This document shows positions 30,613 through 43,739 of a stretch of DNA of 64,000 nt, piece by piece. The first letter of the stretch is position 1; every line of letters starts with the position of its first letter. This DNA is from Arion vulgaris. Taxonomy: Eukaryota; Mollusca; Gastropoda; Stylommatophora; Arionidae. The notes under the pieces were generated by a model, which was given only the letters and a program-made list of their open reading frames with translations, made no database searches and was not told where the DNA came from. The stretch spans positions 32,818,928 to 32,882,927 of the forward strand of contig CM036761.1 of NCBI GenBank assembly GCA_020796225.1. The letters are read 5' to 3'. A program made the translations under genes and the position numbers.

Positions 30613-33600
30613 TTAATAAAAGTTGCATATTTTCGGTTTAGGAGTTGCATATTTGGTTTGGGAGTGATATTTTCTTTAGGAGCTGATATTTTGTTTAATT
30701 GTAATTTTGGGTTTAGGAGTTGCATATATTTGGTTTAGAGTGTAATTTTTTTGGGAGTTGCATTTCGCTTAGGAGCTGATATTTCTTTAGGTGCATTTTT
30801 GGGTTGGTTTATTTGGTTTAGGAGGAATTTTTTGGGAGTGATATTTCGGTTTAGGAGCCATATTTGTCAGAGCCGCATTTTGCCAGGAGCCAATTTCCTT
30901 CAGGAATGCATATTCTCGGCCTAGGGGCATATCCGGCTCCTAGGAGCTGCACATTTCACTATTTAGGGCACATTTTGGGGAGCATATTGGTTTAGAGTTA
31001 ATTTTTCCCGGGAGCATTTCGGTTTAGGAGCTGCATATTTCGGTTTGGGAGCTGTAATCTTCGGTTAGGAGTGACTTTTTGGTTTAGGATGTATATTTTT
31101 TAGGGAGCTGCATATTTCGTTTCGGGAGGCATTTGGCTAGGGTATTTTGGTTTAGGAGCTGTTCTTGGCTTTAGGAGCTGCAATTTTCGGCTTGGGAGTG
31201 CACATTTCGGTTAGGACCCAATTCTGGGAGCATATTTCGGCCCAGGAGCCAAACATTTTCGGTTAGATTGCATTTCGGTCGGGGTACATTTTCGGCTTAG
31301 GAGGGGGCACATTCCGGGCCCACTTTCTGGCTGGGAGCGCACATTTGGTTAGGATTGCCATTTCTGCCTAGGACCCGCATATCTTCTCGGTTAGGAGCGC
31401 ATACTGGCTCGGGGAGCGCAATTTCTGGCTCAGGAGTGCATATTTCGGTTGGGCTACTTGGAGGACATTCTTATAGGAGTGCAATTTTGGTTTGGGAGTG
31501 CACATTTTCGGTTTAGGAGCGATATTCGGCTTCAGGCAACCTTCAGGTTTTAGGTGCACATTTGGCCGGAGCGTATTCTCGGCTTCAGGACCCGCACATT
31601 TTCGGCCTGGGGAGCTGCATTCGGAGGGCTTTTTTGGTTTAGGAGCCGAATACTCGCCTCAGGAGCCGACATTTGGCCTAGGAGCCAACAAATTTTTATA
31701 TTTTGGCTTAGGAGTGCATATTTTCGTCTTAGATTAATAGGTTTGGAGGCTTTGGTTTGGGAGTGCAATTTGGTTTAGGAGCTGCATATTTGGCCAGGGA
31801 GCCCCAAGGGCCTGAGCCCATTTCGGTTTAGGAGCGACATTTTCGGCCGGGAGCTGTTACTTGCATGGCCCTAGACCATTTCGCCAGGAGTCACATTGCC
31901 CAGGAGCCGCATACTTTCGGTTTGGGAGTTGCACATTTCTAGGTAATTTGAGGGAATTTTCGGTTTAGGAGCTGTACATTTCGTTAGGTGCAATTTCTTT
32001 AGGATGCAATTTTGGTTTAGGAGTGTTATTTTCGGTTTGGGAGCGATATTTTCTAGGAGTGCAATTTCGGTTTTAGGAGCAATTTGCTGGGAGCCATTCT
32101 TTTAAGAGTGCATTTTTCCAGGAGTCATATTTGCCTAGGAGCTGATATTTTCGGCTCAGGAGCGCAATTTTTTGGTTAGGAGCACATTCCCGGTTTAGAG
32201 CTTTTACATTTTCGGTTTAGGAGCTGCAATTTTCGGTTTGGAGGCACATTTTCGGCTTAGGAGCGATATTTCGGTTAGGATGCATATTTGGTTTAGGAGC
32301 TGCACATCTTGGGGCCAGGGAATTTTCGGTTTAGGACCCGCACATTTCGGCCCAGGACTGCATATTTCGGTTCGGAGCTGCACATTTTCGGCCGGGGGTG
32401 CACATTTCGGCTTCTAGGAGCTGATATTTCGTAGTTTAGGAGCTGCACATTTCGGTTCTAGGAGTTGACATTTCTTGGTTTAGGAGCTGCATATTTTGGT
32501 TTAGGAGGCACATTTCGGTTTAGGAGTGCACATTTTGGTTTAGGAGTGCATATTTCGGTTTAGGAGTGAATTTGGTTAGGAGTGCAATTTCGGTTTAGGA
32601 GCTGCATATTTTCATTTAGGAGTAGAATTTTCGGTTTAGGAGTGCATCTCGGCTCTAGGAGCTGCCATTTCGGCCTAGGGAGCGCATTTCGGTTTAGAGC
32701 TGCACATCTTCGGCCTAGAGCTGCACACTTTCTATTAGGAGCTGCACATTTTCGGCTTAGGACTGCATTTTGTTTAGAGTCTGTACATTTCTGGCTTAGG
32801 AGCTGAATTTTCGGTTTAGGAGTTGCATATTCTTGGTTTAGGAGCTGAATTTCAGTTTAGGAGTGCATATTCGGCTTTAGGAGCTGTATATTTCGGTTTA
32901 GGAGCTGATATTTTCGGTTTAGGAGCATATTCGATTTAGGAGTTGCATATTTTCGGTTTAGGAGTTGCATATTTTCGGTTTAGGAGCTGCACATTTTCGG
33001 TTTAGGAGCTGCATATTTCGGTTTAGGAGTTGCATATTTTCGGTTTAGGAGCTGTATATTTTCTGGTTAGGAGCTTGCACATTTCGGTTTAGGAGCTGTA
33101 CATTTTCGGTTTAGGAGCTGTGCATATTTCGGTTTAGGGAGTGCATACTTTTAGGAGTGCTATTCGTTTAGGAGCTGTATATTTTCGGCTCAGGAGCTGT
33201 CATTTCGGCTTAGAGTGCAATTTTCGGCTAGGAGCTGCATATCTTCGGCTTAGGAGCTGCACATTTCGGCTTAGGAGGTACATTTTCGGCCTAGGAGCGC
33301 ATATTTCGGTAGAGCCGCACATTTCGGCTAGGAGCTGCATATTTTCGGTTTAGGAGCTGCATATTTTCGGCTTTAGAGTTGCATACTTTGGTTTAGGAGT
33401 TGCATATTTTCGGTTTAGGAGCTCGTATATTTCGGTTTAGGAGTTGCATATTTCGGTTTAGGAGCATATTTGGTTTAGGAGCTTGCATATTTTCGGTTTA
33501 GGAGTTGCATATTTTCGGTTTAGAGTGCATATTTTCGGTTTAGGAGTGCATATTTCTCGGTTAGGAGCTGCATATTTGGCTTAGGAGCTACATTTCGGCT

Positions 33601-36245
33601 AGGAGCTGCATATTTCTGCTAGGAGCCGCACATTTCGGCTTAGAGCTGCACATTTTCGGCTTCAGGAGCTGCATCTTGGCCTAGGCTGCACGGCTTTTTT
33701 ATACTTTCGGTTTAGGAGTGCATACTCGGTCAGGAGCTGCACATTTCGGTTTAGGAGCTGTACATTTTCTGGCTTCTAGGAGCTGCATACTTGCCTAGGA
33801 GCTGCAATTTCGGTTTAGGAGTGCACATTTCGTAGGAGGCATATTTCGGTTAGAGCTGCATATTTCGGTAGGAGCGCATACTTCGGCCTAGGAGCGCATA
33901 TTTTCGGCTTCTAGGAGCCGTACATTTTCGGCTTTAGGAGCTGTACATTTTCGGCTTAGGAGCCGTAATATTCGGTTGAGAGCTGCAATTTTCGGTTTTT
34001 AGAGTTTGAGAGTCATTCTCGGTTTAGGAGGTCACATTTTCGGTTTAGAGTGCAATTGTAGGAGCTGCAATTTTCGGTTTAGGAGCATATTTTGTTCTAG
34101 AGTGCATATTTTCGGTTTAGGAGCTGTATATTTCGGTTTCAGAGTGCATACTTTCTTTCAGGAGTGTACATTTTGGTTTAGGAGTGCATATTTTCGGTTT
34201 AGGAGTGCATATTTCTGGTTTAGAGACGTTGCATATTTTCGGTTTAGGAGCTGTATATTTTCGTTTAGGAGTTCATATTTCGGTTTAGGAGCTGCATATT
34301 TCGGTTTAGGAGTTGCATATTTTCGGTTTAGGAGTGCATATTTTCGGTTTAGGAGTTGTACATTTTCGGTTTAGGAGTCGCATTTCTTGCCTAGGAGTCA
34401 GGCATTCTTCGGCTAGAGCCACATTCTGGTTTCAGGAGCTGCATATTTCGGTCTAGGAGCTGCAATTTTCGGTTTAGGAGTGCATATTTCTCGGCTTTGA
34501 GGAGCTGCATATTTTCGGTTTAGGAGCTGCATATTTCGGTTTAGGAGCCGACATTTTCGGTTTAGGAGCTGTATATTTCGGTTTAGGAGCTGCATATTTC
34601 GGCCTCAGGAGCTGCATACTCGGCTCTAGGAGCTGCATTTTCGGCTAGAGCGCATACTCTTGGCTCAGGAGCCGCACATTCTTGGCCTAGGAGCTGCATA
34701 TTTTCGGCTCTAGGATTGCATACTCGGCTTCAGGATCGCACATTTCGGCCTAGGAGCCGCACATTTCGGCTTCAGGAGTGCACATTTCGGCTAGGAGCCG
34801 TAATTCTCGGTTAGGAGCCGCATATTTCGGTTAGGAGTGCATATTTTGGCCTAGAGCCGTATACTTTCGGTTTAGAGCTGCATATTTCGGTAGAGCTGCA
34901 CATTTCTCGGCTTAGGATGCACATTTCGGCCTAGAGCACATTTCGGCTCTAGGGAGCGCAATCTTTCCTAGGACTGCATATTTGGCTAGAGCGTATTACT
35001 CGGCCTAGGAGCGCACATCTTCTGGCCAGGAGCCGCATATCTTCGGCTCTAGGAGCTGCATATTTCGGTTAGGAGCGCACATCTTTCGGTTTAGGAGTTG
35101 TATCATTTTCGGTTAGAGTTCTGCTAGGAGCTACATTTCGGTTTAGGAGCTGCACATTTTCGGTAGGAGGTACATTTCGGTTTAGGAGTGCATATTTTCG
35201 GTTTAGGAGTTGCATATTTTCGGTTTAGGAGTTGCATATTTTCGGTTTAAGGTTGCATATTTTGGTTTAGGAGTTGCATATTTTCCTAGGAGGCAATTTG
35301 CTGGGGAGCGAATTTCGGTAGGAGCTCATATTTTCGGTTTAGGGGTTTGACATTTTCGGTTTAGGAGCTGCATATTTTGGCTTTAGGGGGCAATTTGTAG
35401 ACTAATTTGAAATTTTCGGTTTGGCTAGGAGGCATTTTTGGTTAGGAGCGTAATTTTCGGTTAGGAGCTGTAATTCTTCGGTTAGGAGCGAAATTTTCCC
35501 GGTTTAGGAGTGCATATTTTCGGTTTAGGAGTGCATATTTTCGGTTTAGGAGTGCAATTTCGTAGGAGCGATATTCGGTTCAGGAGCGCATTACTTTCGG
35601 CCTAGGAGCCGACATTTCGGCTTAGGAGCCGTACACTTCGGTAGGAGCTGAAATTTTTGGCCTAGGAGCGCAATTTGGGCTAGGAGCGACATTTTCGGTT
35701 TAGGAGGCAATTTCGGCTTCGGGAGCCAATTTGGTCTAGGAGCGTCATTTCGGTTTAGGAGTGCAGGATTCTTTGGTTTAGGAGCGAATTTTTTCGGCTT
35801 TAGGAGCTGACATTTTCTTTAGGAGCTGCATATTTCGGCTTGGGGAGCGTATATTTCGGCTTAGGAGTGCATATTTCGGTTAGGAGCTGGTACTTTTTCG
35901 GTTAGGAGTTGCACATTTTTAGGAGCTGATATTTTGGGTTTAGGAGCTGTACATTTTCGGTTTAGGAGCTGTACATTTTCGGTTTAGGAGGTATTTCTGG
36001 TATATTTCATTTAGGAGCTGCATATTTCGGTTAGGAGCTGATATTTCGGTTTAGGAGCAATTTTTGGTTTAGGAGGGATATTTTGGTTTAGGAGTGCATA
36101 TTTTCGGTTTAGAGTTGATATTTTGGGTTTTTAGGAGTTATTTTGGTTTAGGAGTGATATTTTCGGTTTAGGAGTATATTTTGGTTTAGAGTGCATATTT
36201 TCGGTTTAGGAGTGCATATTTTCGGTTTAGGAGTGCATATTTTTG
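30613..36245. repeat. 5.6-kb satellite-like array of a ~22-bp unit
   Basis: Consensus TTTAGGAGCTGCATATTTTCGG, about 250 units, with frequent C-for-T variants. Cleanest at 32900-33120 and 35140-35260; elsewhere units vary in length by several bases. No insertion interrupts it. The short frames inside are by-products of the repeat. Confidence 0.95.
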
Positions 36246-36249
36246 GGAG

Positions 36250-36676
36250 AATCGTAGGATTGCTGCAGGAACTACGGAGTTCGCTCTTTCTCGACAGGAA
36301 GCGAGCAATTTCTGCAAATAGAGACCTGAAAATATTATGAAACCTGTTGTAAAAAAGTCAACTTGGAACTTAAAATCCTTTAAATATTCAGAAACAATAT
36401 TCATCAGAAGCTATCTGTAGACTTCAACGGAAGGATACTGACAACTACACGAGATTATCTTCATAATCAAATAGCTTATCCTGAATAGAACTTTGCTACC
36501 CTAACAGTCCTTCGGAAGTTCACTCTCTCACAAACCATTTGTCCCGTCTCTGCGGCCATCATGGTCAAATCATGTTACAAACTGAATCCATATTTATGTA
36601 GTCTTCCTCTTTTCCACTTTGCTGAGATGTTTCCATTTATACTGGTTTTCTCCAACCATTCGTGTCTCTTCATATG
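36250..36676. other. Unassigned stretch
   Basis: No recognised repeat or gene between the array and the MITE. Confidence 0.5.
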
Positions 36677-36858
36677 TCCAAAATCAGTGGCGGCTCGTGA
36701 TCGTTTTTGTTGGTGGGGCCAGACACAGATTTTCGTGAAGATCATGGTTTTGGGTTAGGTTATATTTTAATTTATTAAATAATAAATGCACGTTACGCAT
36801 TATTTTTGGTGGGGCCCGGCCCTCTGGCCCTTAATGACGAGCCGCCACTGTCCAAAAT
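36677..36858 (+). mobile_element. hAT-type MITE, copy 4
   Basis: Element 36685-36850 (166 bp). CAGTGGCGGCTCGT / ACGAGCCGCCACTG ends, exact 8-bp duplication TCCAAAAT. Orientation as at 6129. Confidence 0.93.
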
Positions 36859-36869
36859 ACTTGTTTGTT

Positions 36870-37479
36870 TGTTTGTTTAGTAGGGGATTAACACCTCTTT
36901 AAGCCGAGGCACGCCCTTTCAACCTAAGGCGAACCTTTATTGGTTATATCAGTGCGCGTAGGCCAACATACATGAAAAATAAGAATTAACTCCTTTTCCC
37001 AAATACTTACATTTTCTCATTCTTATTTGTAGTGTCAGCAAATTTTCTTTGATTTTCAGTTATTTCTGAACAGATCCCCACCAGATTATACAATAAGTAC
37101 ACATAAGAAACTGGATCTAGAATGAGAAGAGAGATAATCATTTATAAACTGTAAAGAAATTTAAGTATTAATAGAACAGACTTATAAAAATAAATGTGTT
37201 ATAATATAGATAATTAAATGCAATAAATGTGGATACGAGAGATCAAATAAATAATACCAGAACCTTTGAAAATAGAAATATTAGACACAACACAATATAG
37301 AAAATTAGGATTAGATGGTATAAATCACGGATTGTCTAAAATGTATTCAAAGTGTAAGGTTTACGGTTATCATTGAAGAACATTGCATATAATCTAAAGG
37401 GAGATTAGATTTGTCACTTTCTTTTAATATTTCACGGAGAACATGCTAGTAATATGAACGATAACAAACAAAACCAGAA
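36870..37479. other. Unassigned AT-rich stretch
   Basis: A short GTTT run near 36865, otherwise no recognised content. Confidence 0.5.
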
Positions 37480-37850
37480 ATATCTAGTAATTTAGATATA
37501 TTTGAATATATAAAGTATGTTTAGTAATTTAGAAAAACTAATTAATAAAATATGTCCTGTAATTTAGAAGAATTCTAATATATAAAGTCTGTCGTCAAGT
37601 AATTTGGATAAATTATAATATATAAAGCATGTTTAGTAATTTAGAGGAATTATAATTTCATAAAGTATGGTTAGTAAATTAGATGAATTCTAATATATAA
37701 AGTGTGTTTATTAATTTAGAGACACTCTAATTAATAAATTATGTCCTGTAATTTAGAAGAATTCTAATATATAAAGTATGTTTAGTAATTTAGATACACT
37801 CTAATTAATAAATTATGTCGAGTAATTTAGAGGCATTTGCATATATAAAG
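37480..37850. repeat. ~40-bp degenerate AT-rich tandem
   Basis: Eight to nine units built from TAGTAATTTAGA...AATTCTAATATATAAAGTATGTT. Confidence 0.8.
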
Positions 37851-37959
37851 AAACGTCAACATGATGTATATGGCTATTAAAGCTACTACTAACTATTATT
37901 TAAATGTGTTATAGGCGTTTAAAGGTAAATGACTGACTTCACCGTACAGGTTTTTTTTT

Positions 37960-38285
37960 TGTAAATGGTGCAGTCATTCTCAGCAGAAATGGCACGCTAC
38001 CTGCCGAGACTTTAAGTAGGTATAAAGCCGAAGAGTTGATTTCATGACGCCGGGTATTACTTCACCGGGAACGCAAGAGAGAGACTTCATATGGCTCGGT
38101 TCCTCTCAGTAGAAATGGCACGCTACCTGTCATGAGTATCCCACAGAGCACGAACGCTATAGCTCCGGAAAAATTCTAGCCTGAAAAATTGCATTCGTGA
38201 ATAGAACGACGCATTCCGGAGTCGAGCCCACTACCTTCTGAAATGAAAATCAACACCTAAATCACTTGACCACAGCTTCGGCAAC
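37960..38285 (-). mobile_element. SINE family I, one full and one partial copy in tandem
   Basis: CAGAAATGGCACGCTACCTG occurs at about 37985 and 38108. The second copy runs on through GAGCACGAACGCTATAGCTC and GGAGTCGAGCCCACTACC to ACTTGACCACAGCTTC. Confidence 0.65.
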
Positions 38286-38535
38286 GTACTTGATGTTCTA
38301 AGAATTTATAACAATTATCTCGTGATTTGAACTGTAAGGTCAGGATTCAAAACTACGTCCTTCAGAACGCAAAGTAAAAGGTGTGGCCACTTTGTTAAAG
38401 AGACCCATCCATAACAAACTAAAATATGGTAAAGAACCAAGTATACCCACATATCTCATGATAGTCGTGAAACAATAGAATAATACACTCAAATCAACTA
38501 GAGAATTATTAAGGTTTCACATTGAGAGATTAAGT

Positions 38536-38716
38536 ACTACTTGCAGTGGCGGCTCGTCATTAAGGGCCAGTGGGGCCGGGCCCCACCATAAATAAGGTGT
38601 AACGTGTATTTATTATTTTATACATTAAAATATAACCTAACCGAACCATGATTTGTCCGAAAATTTATGTCTGGCCCCACCAACAAAAATAATCACGAGC
38701 CGCCACTGACTACTTG
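38536..38716 (-). mobile_element. hAT-type MITE, copy 5
   Basis: Element 38544-38708 (165 bp), inverted relative to 6129. Exact 8-bp duplication ACTACTTG. Confidence 0.93.
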
Positions 38717-38781
38717 CATATTCCATATTCAAAGTATGGAGACAAAGTTGGAAACAATTAAAATGCATCAACTGCATATTT

Positions 38782-39030
38782 TCTTCTTCAAACGCTCCAT
38801 ATCGACCACTAGTTAAACCACTTTGGGATTTGTATATGATCTGAGCCGGAGCGACCGTACGCTGTGCCAGTTATGTGCCTGCAAGTAAGCAGCACATCCA
38901 ATTTCTGCACGCTTTATATTTACTAGGTAGCTTCCTTAGGTCCCTACCTCAGTCGCCTCTTACGACATGCCTTATAGGTCACAGTGTTACTATTCTTTGC
39001 TCCCACTGTGAACCCTGACAAGACACGGTT
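38782..39030 (-). mobile_element. SINE family A
   Basis: TTCTTCTTCAAACGCTCCATATCG at the 3' end, GTCGCCTCTTACGACATGCC core complement and a decayed head. Confidence 0.85.
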
Positions 39031-39527
39031 GGATCAACTGCACATAAAATTAACGATTGTGTCAGAAAGAAACTGTATGCGATATTAAGACGAAACATCA
39101 AAACACGAGGTGGAATAGTTTTATAAATTATAGAAACAGGTTAAATCGATAGTTCGATCGAAAGACCCTTACCAAACAAAGGTTACAAGACACAGTAAAG
39201 ACTAAATAGAGTGATCTTATTCGAAGCATTGATCATAGAAACGAATAACGATAAACGTAAGACTGACATCTAAAAAACTTCGCTCAGATAGAAGCGAAAT
39301 AATATCTAAATTACAAACACATCTGAAGTCTTAGTAAGATTCACCTAATGATAAAAATGCTCATTGGTGGTAAGGGAAGCAAACATTCACGAATAATAAG
39401 TTATACGTGCTATATATTTATTTATGATTTCGCCTGAATTCATAGCAGGTCAACGAGATTTAAAAAAAATTCATTACTTCTCTAAAAGACATTATTGAAG
39501 GGCTGAAGGAACAAAAATTGATATTTT
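39031..39527. other. Unassigned stretch
   Basis: No recognised repeat or coding content. Confidence 0.5.
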
Positions 39528-41515
39528 GTTAAACGACTACTTCTACACAAACAATACTTGTAAGTGGTTGCAGAGATTACTTCTCTACACAAAACGTACT
39601 TACTAAGTGGGTTGCAGAGATTACTTCTCTACACAAAACGTACTTACTAAGTGGGTTGCAGAGATTACTTCTCTACACAAAACGTACTTACTAAGTGGGT
39701 TGCAGAGATTACTTCTCTACACAAAACGTACTTACTAAGTGGGTTGCAGAGATTACTTCTCTACACAAAACGTACTTACTAAGTGGGTTGCAGAGATTAC
39801 TTCTCTACACAAAACGTACTTACTAAGTGGGTTGCAGAGATTACTTCTCTACACAAAACGTACTTACTAAGTGGGTTGCAGAGATTACTTCTCTACACAA
39901 AACGTACTTACTAAGTGGATTGCAGAGATTACTTCTCACACAAACGTACTTACTAAGTGGATTGCAGAGATTACTTCTCTACACAAAACGTACTTACTAA
40001 GTGGATTGCAGAGATTACTTCTCTACACAAAACGTACTTACTAAGTGGGTTGCAGATATTACTTCTCTACACAAAACGTACTTACTAAGTGGGTTGCAGA
40101 GATTACTTCTCTACACAAAACGTACTTACTAAGTGGATTGCAGAGATTACTTCTCTACACAAAACGTACTTACTAAGTGGATTGCAGAGATTACTTCTCT
40201 ACACAAAACGTACTTACTAAGTGGGTTGCAGAGATTACTTCTCTACACAAAACGTACTTACTAAGTGGATTGCAGAGATTACTTCTCTACACAAAACGTA
40301 CTTACTAAGTGGATTGCAGAGATTACTTCTCTACACAAAACGTACTTACTAAGTGGGTTGCAGAGATTACTTCTCTACACAAAACGTACTTACTAAGTGG
40401 GTTGCAGAGATTACTTCTCTACACAAAACGTACTTACTAAGTGGGTTGCAGAGATTACTTCTAACAAAACGTACTTACTAAGTGGTTGCAGAGATTACTT
40501 CTACACAAAACGTACTTACTAAGTGGTTGCAGAGATTACTTTCTACACAAAACGTACTTACTAAGTGGTTGCAGAGATTACTTCTCACACAAAACGTATC
40601 TTACTAAGTGGGTTGCAGAGATTACTTCTCTACACAAAACGTACTTACTAAGTGGGTTGCAGAGATTACTTCTCTACACAAAACGTACTTACTAAGTGGG
40701 TTGCAGAGATTACTTCTCTACACAAAACGTACTTACTAAGTGGGTTGCAGAGATTACTTCTCTACACAAAACGTACTTACTAAGTGGGTTGCAGAGATTA
40801 CTTCTCTACACAAAACGTACTTACTAAGTGGGTTGCAGAGATTACTTCTCTACACAAAACGTACTTACTAAGTGGGTTGCAGAGATTACTTTCTACAAAA
40901 CGTACTTACTAAGTGGGTTGCAGAGATTACTTCTCTACACAAAACGTACTTACTAAGTGGGTTGCAGAGATTACTTCTCTACACAAAACGTACTTACTAA
41001 GTGGATTGCAGAGATTACTTCTCTACACAAAACGTACTTACTAAGTGGGTTGCAGAGATTACTTCTCTACACAAAACGTACTTACTAAGTGGGTTGCAGA
41101 GATTACTTCTCTACACAAAACGTACTTACTAAGTGGTTGCAGAGTTACTTTCAAACGCTACTAAATGGTTGAGATTACTTCTCTACACAAAACGTACTTA
41201 CTAATGGTTGCGAGTTCTTCTCACAAACGTCTTACTAAGTGGGTTGCAGAGATTACTTCTCTACACAAAACGTACTTACTAAGTGGATTGCAGAGATTAT
41301 TCTCACACAAAACGTACTTACTAATGGTTGCGAGATTACTTCTACACAAAGTCTTACTAAGTGGATTGCAGAGATTACTTCTCTACCAAAACGTACTTAC
41401 TAAGTGGTTGCAGGTACTAACGCTCAGTTGAATCTTCCTACACAAAGTATTTACTAAGTGGGTTGAGAGATTACTTACTCTCACAAAACTGTTCTAGTGG
41501 ATTAGAGATTAGTTC
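39528..41515. repeat. 44-bp minisatellite, about 44 copies
   Basis: Unit GGTTGCAGAGATTACTTCTC plus TACACAAAACGTACTTACTAAGTG. It is almost invariant (G/A at one position) through 39600-41130, then becomes ragged with many small deletions from 41130 to 41515. Spacer-less, so not a CRISPR array. Confidence 0.95.
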
Positions 41516-41668
41516 TTCAACTTAAAGCAGTCAGAGTAAGAGGTCTTACAGATGTCTGACATCTATCAACAGATGTCGCTAAGACAAGTAATCTGTCTCG
41601 ATTGCTAGCAGGAAAAAGGATTACTTCCAAAAATAAGCCCCATAAATGCAGCAGAAGATTTTAAAGTT

Positions 41669-41820
41669 GTTCTCTGCAGTCGGTAGCTTTAGCAAGATTT
41701 CTTCTAGCTACAAGAGGAGTCTTAGCTTACGAAGATTATGCTCTGCCGTCGGTGCCTTTAGCAGAATTTTCTTAAAGGCGAGCTACGAAGACTGTTCTCT
41801 GCAGTCGGTGTCTGTACAAA
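41669..41820. repeat. ~60-70-bp degenerate triplicate
   Basis: GTTCTCTGCAGTCGGT...TTTAGCA recurs three times with AGCTACGAAGA-type ends. Confidence 0.65.
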
Positions 41821-41950
41821 GAATCTACATGAACGAAAGTAGCTTTGTTGTGTATCCTATGAGTTTACTAACGTCTGTTATACCAATTTCTTAAATTCTT
41901 AACATACAGCGTGTTCTTTTTTTTAAAATGACTGTTTCGTATGTCTTTCC

Positions 41951-42204
41951 ACCCGTATGGTGCCGGAGCCCGCAAGGGAGGTAAAGAATAGTACCACTGC
42001 GACCTACAAGGCATGTCGTAAACAGTGAATGATATAGAACCTAGGAAGTACCTAGTGAATAAAAAGCATCGCAGAAATAGGATGTGCTGGCCTACTTGTA
42101 GGTGCATAACTGTGACACAATAAATCACTCTTAGCTCAGATCACATACAAATCACACAAATTGGTAAACAAGTGGTCGATATGGAGCGTTCGAAGAAGAA
42201 GAAC
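41951..42204 (+). mobile_element. SINE family A
   Basis: GGTGCCGGAGCCCGCAAGGG head through GGCATGTCGTAAACAGTG to CGTTCGAAGAAGAAGAA. Confidence 0.85.
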
Positions 42205-43282
42205 CATGTCTTTCTTACTTTGCTTTCTCTTCTTCTCGCACACACCACTTTGCTTTTACGCAAACATACACACACACGTGCGCGCTCACACGTCTAATGT
42301 TTGTGTTTGCATTTTATTTCCACACACAAATCCTCGTCGTTACTCACCCTCTCCCTGGTTTCTCTCACATTTCCTAGAACACACCGTCAAGAAATCTGAA
42401 ACTATAACTTGCTCCTAAAATTGGGATTCCGTGAATAATCTCAAGAAAAAAAAATCGATGACAGTGGGTGCTTGATGGCTAGGCGGACACACTTCAGCCT
42501 AGCTCTGGTGGTATGGCAAATCCATTTGTAGAACTACGCCCAGAGATCTTAGGTGCCTATCCGGTCTAGGCCCAAGAGATTTCTTGGTTATCGATGGATG
42601 GACTCCGTTTATGTTCTGAGTGTGCACTGCTGTTTTAAAACGGTTTCTTTAACAAAGCTAAACGCTAGTGTAATGTGTTTGGAGAAATAGTTAACCACAA
42701 AGTAAATAAGTGTTGCAAAATGTAACGTTAGATAAAATAGACATTTGAGCATTTAGACTTTTTTTTTGATGCACTGTGCTTGAAAGAAACATTATTTTGT
42801 ATAAATTTAAGGGTTTGATGTGTATACCTCTTAGGGATTCATTTCTGCAAATTGCATAGATTCACCTGTACACATTTCAGGTGTTCGTCATTCGTTTGTA
42901 CGCATATCACGGATTGACATGTGCTGTTTTGTGTGTTATGTCATGGGAGTGATACCATTCTTTAGTTTAAAGCGCCGATTCTGTCTGATATATTCGTTTC
43001 ATGTAGATTTTCCTGTGCAGAACGTAGATGTAATCACATACAGCTTGAAAAACTCGATCGCCAGCTAGTTCTTCTCTCTGCTCCATCGTCATTTTCATGG
43101 TTTCTGTAACTTTCGGTTGTTAACGTTGTTTTGGTACACAACTTGTACGTCTTCCAGAAATAATCACACCATTATTGATTTTTCGAAGCTACTGTAACGT
43201 TTAATCTAAACAACATTTTTAGTTTAAGAGAAATAATATTGTTTATAAGTCTACCTCTCTCGATGGTCAGATCTTTTAGCGG
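42205..43282. other. Mostly unassigned stretch
   Basis: Contains a CA-rich bit at about 42265-42290 and a T-run. 42450-42600 has moderate GC but no second copy. No gene that I can support. Confidence 0.5.
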
Positions 43283-43640
43283 ATGCCGCCCGAGTGGTTA
43301 CCTGGGCCCAAATCGTTGTGTAAAGAATAGAACCACTATTACCTGCCACGCATGTCATAAGAGGTGACTAAGGAGGTTGGTAATAGGGCTAGCTACCCTA
43401 CACCGTAAAAAACACTAGATGGCTACAGAACGGAGAGCGAACCGATTAAACGCTGGCTGAAACCGGATACATCGCCGAAGGATAAACATCAGATCTCCAA
43501 ATGGTGCTGAAGATGTGACGTAAAACACACCAATGATAAGGATGCATGAATCAGATTTCAACATGAATAGAATTTATGGGGAGGTCTTGTACATCGGTCT
43601 GGGCGGTGATAGTGAGAGAGGTCTTTTAGGATGTCTACAT
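43283..43640 (+). mobile_element. SINE family C, full length
   Basis: Head CCCGAGTGGTTACCTGGGCCC, core GCATGTCATAAGAGGTGACTAAGG, body AACGGAGAGCGAACCG...CGCCGAAGGATAA, then GAATAGAATTTATGGGG and GTACATCGGTCTGGGCGG with a GA-type end. Inverted relative to 867-1222. Confidence 0.85.
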
Positions 43641-43739
43641 GTATCCGTTTATTTGTACGGATCGTTCTAAACAAGTTTTAATTTGTGTAACACTTTGTTT
43701 GTAAACAATTGATTTATTCTTTAATACTTGTCTGCGATC

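Noticed and set aside
32582..34374. Phe/Arg-rich frames
   Set aside because: They come from the 22-bp satellite unit and change frame with unit length.
39528..41515. CRISPR-like regular repeat
   Set aside because: Units are head to tail with no unique spacers, in a eukaryotic setting.
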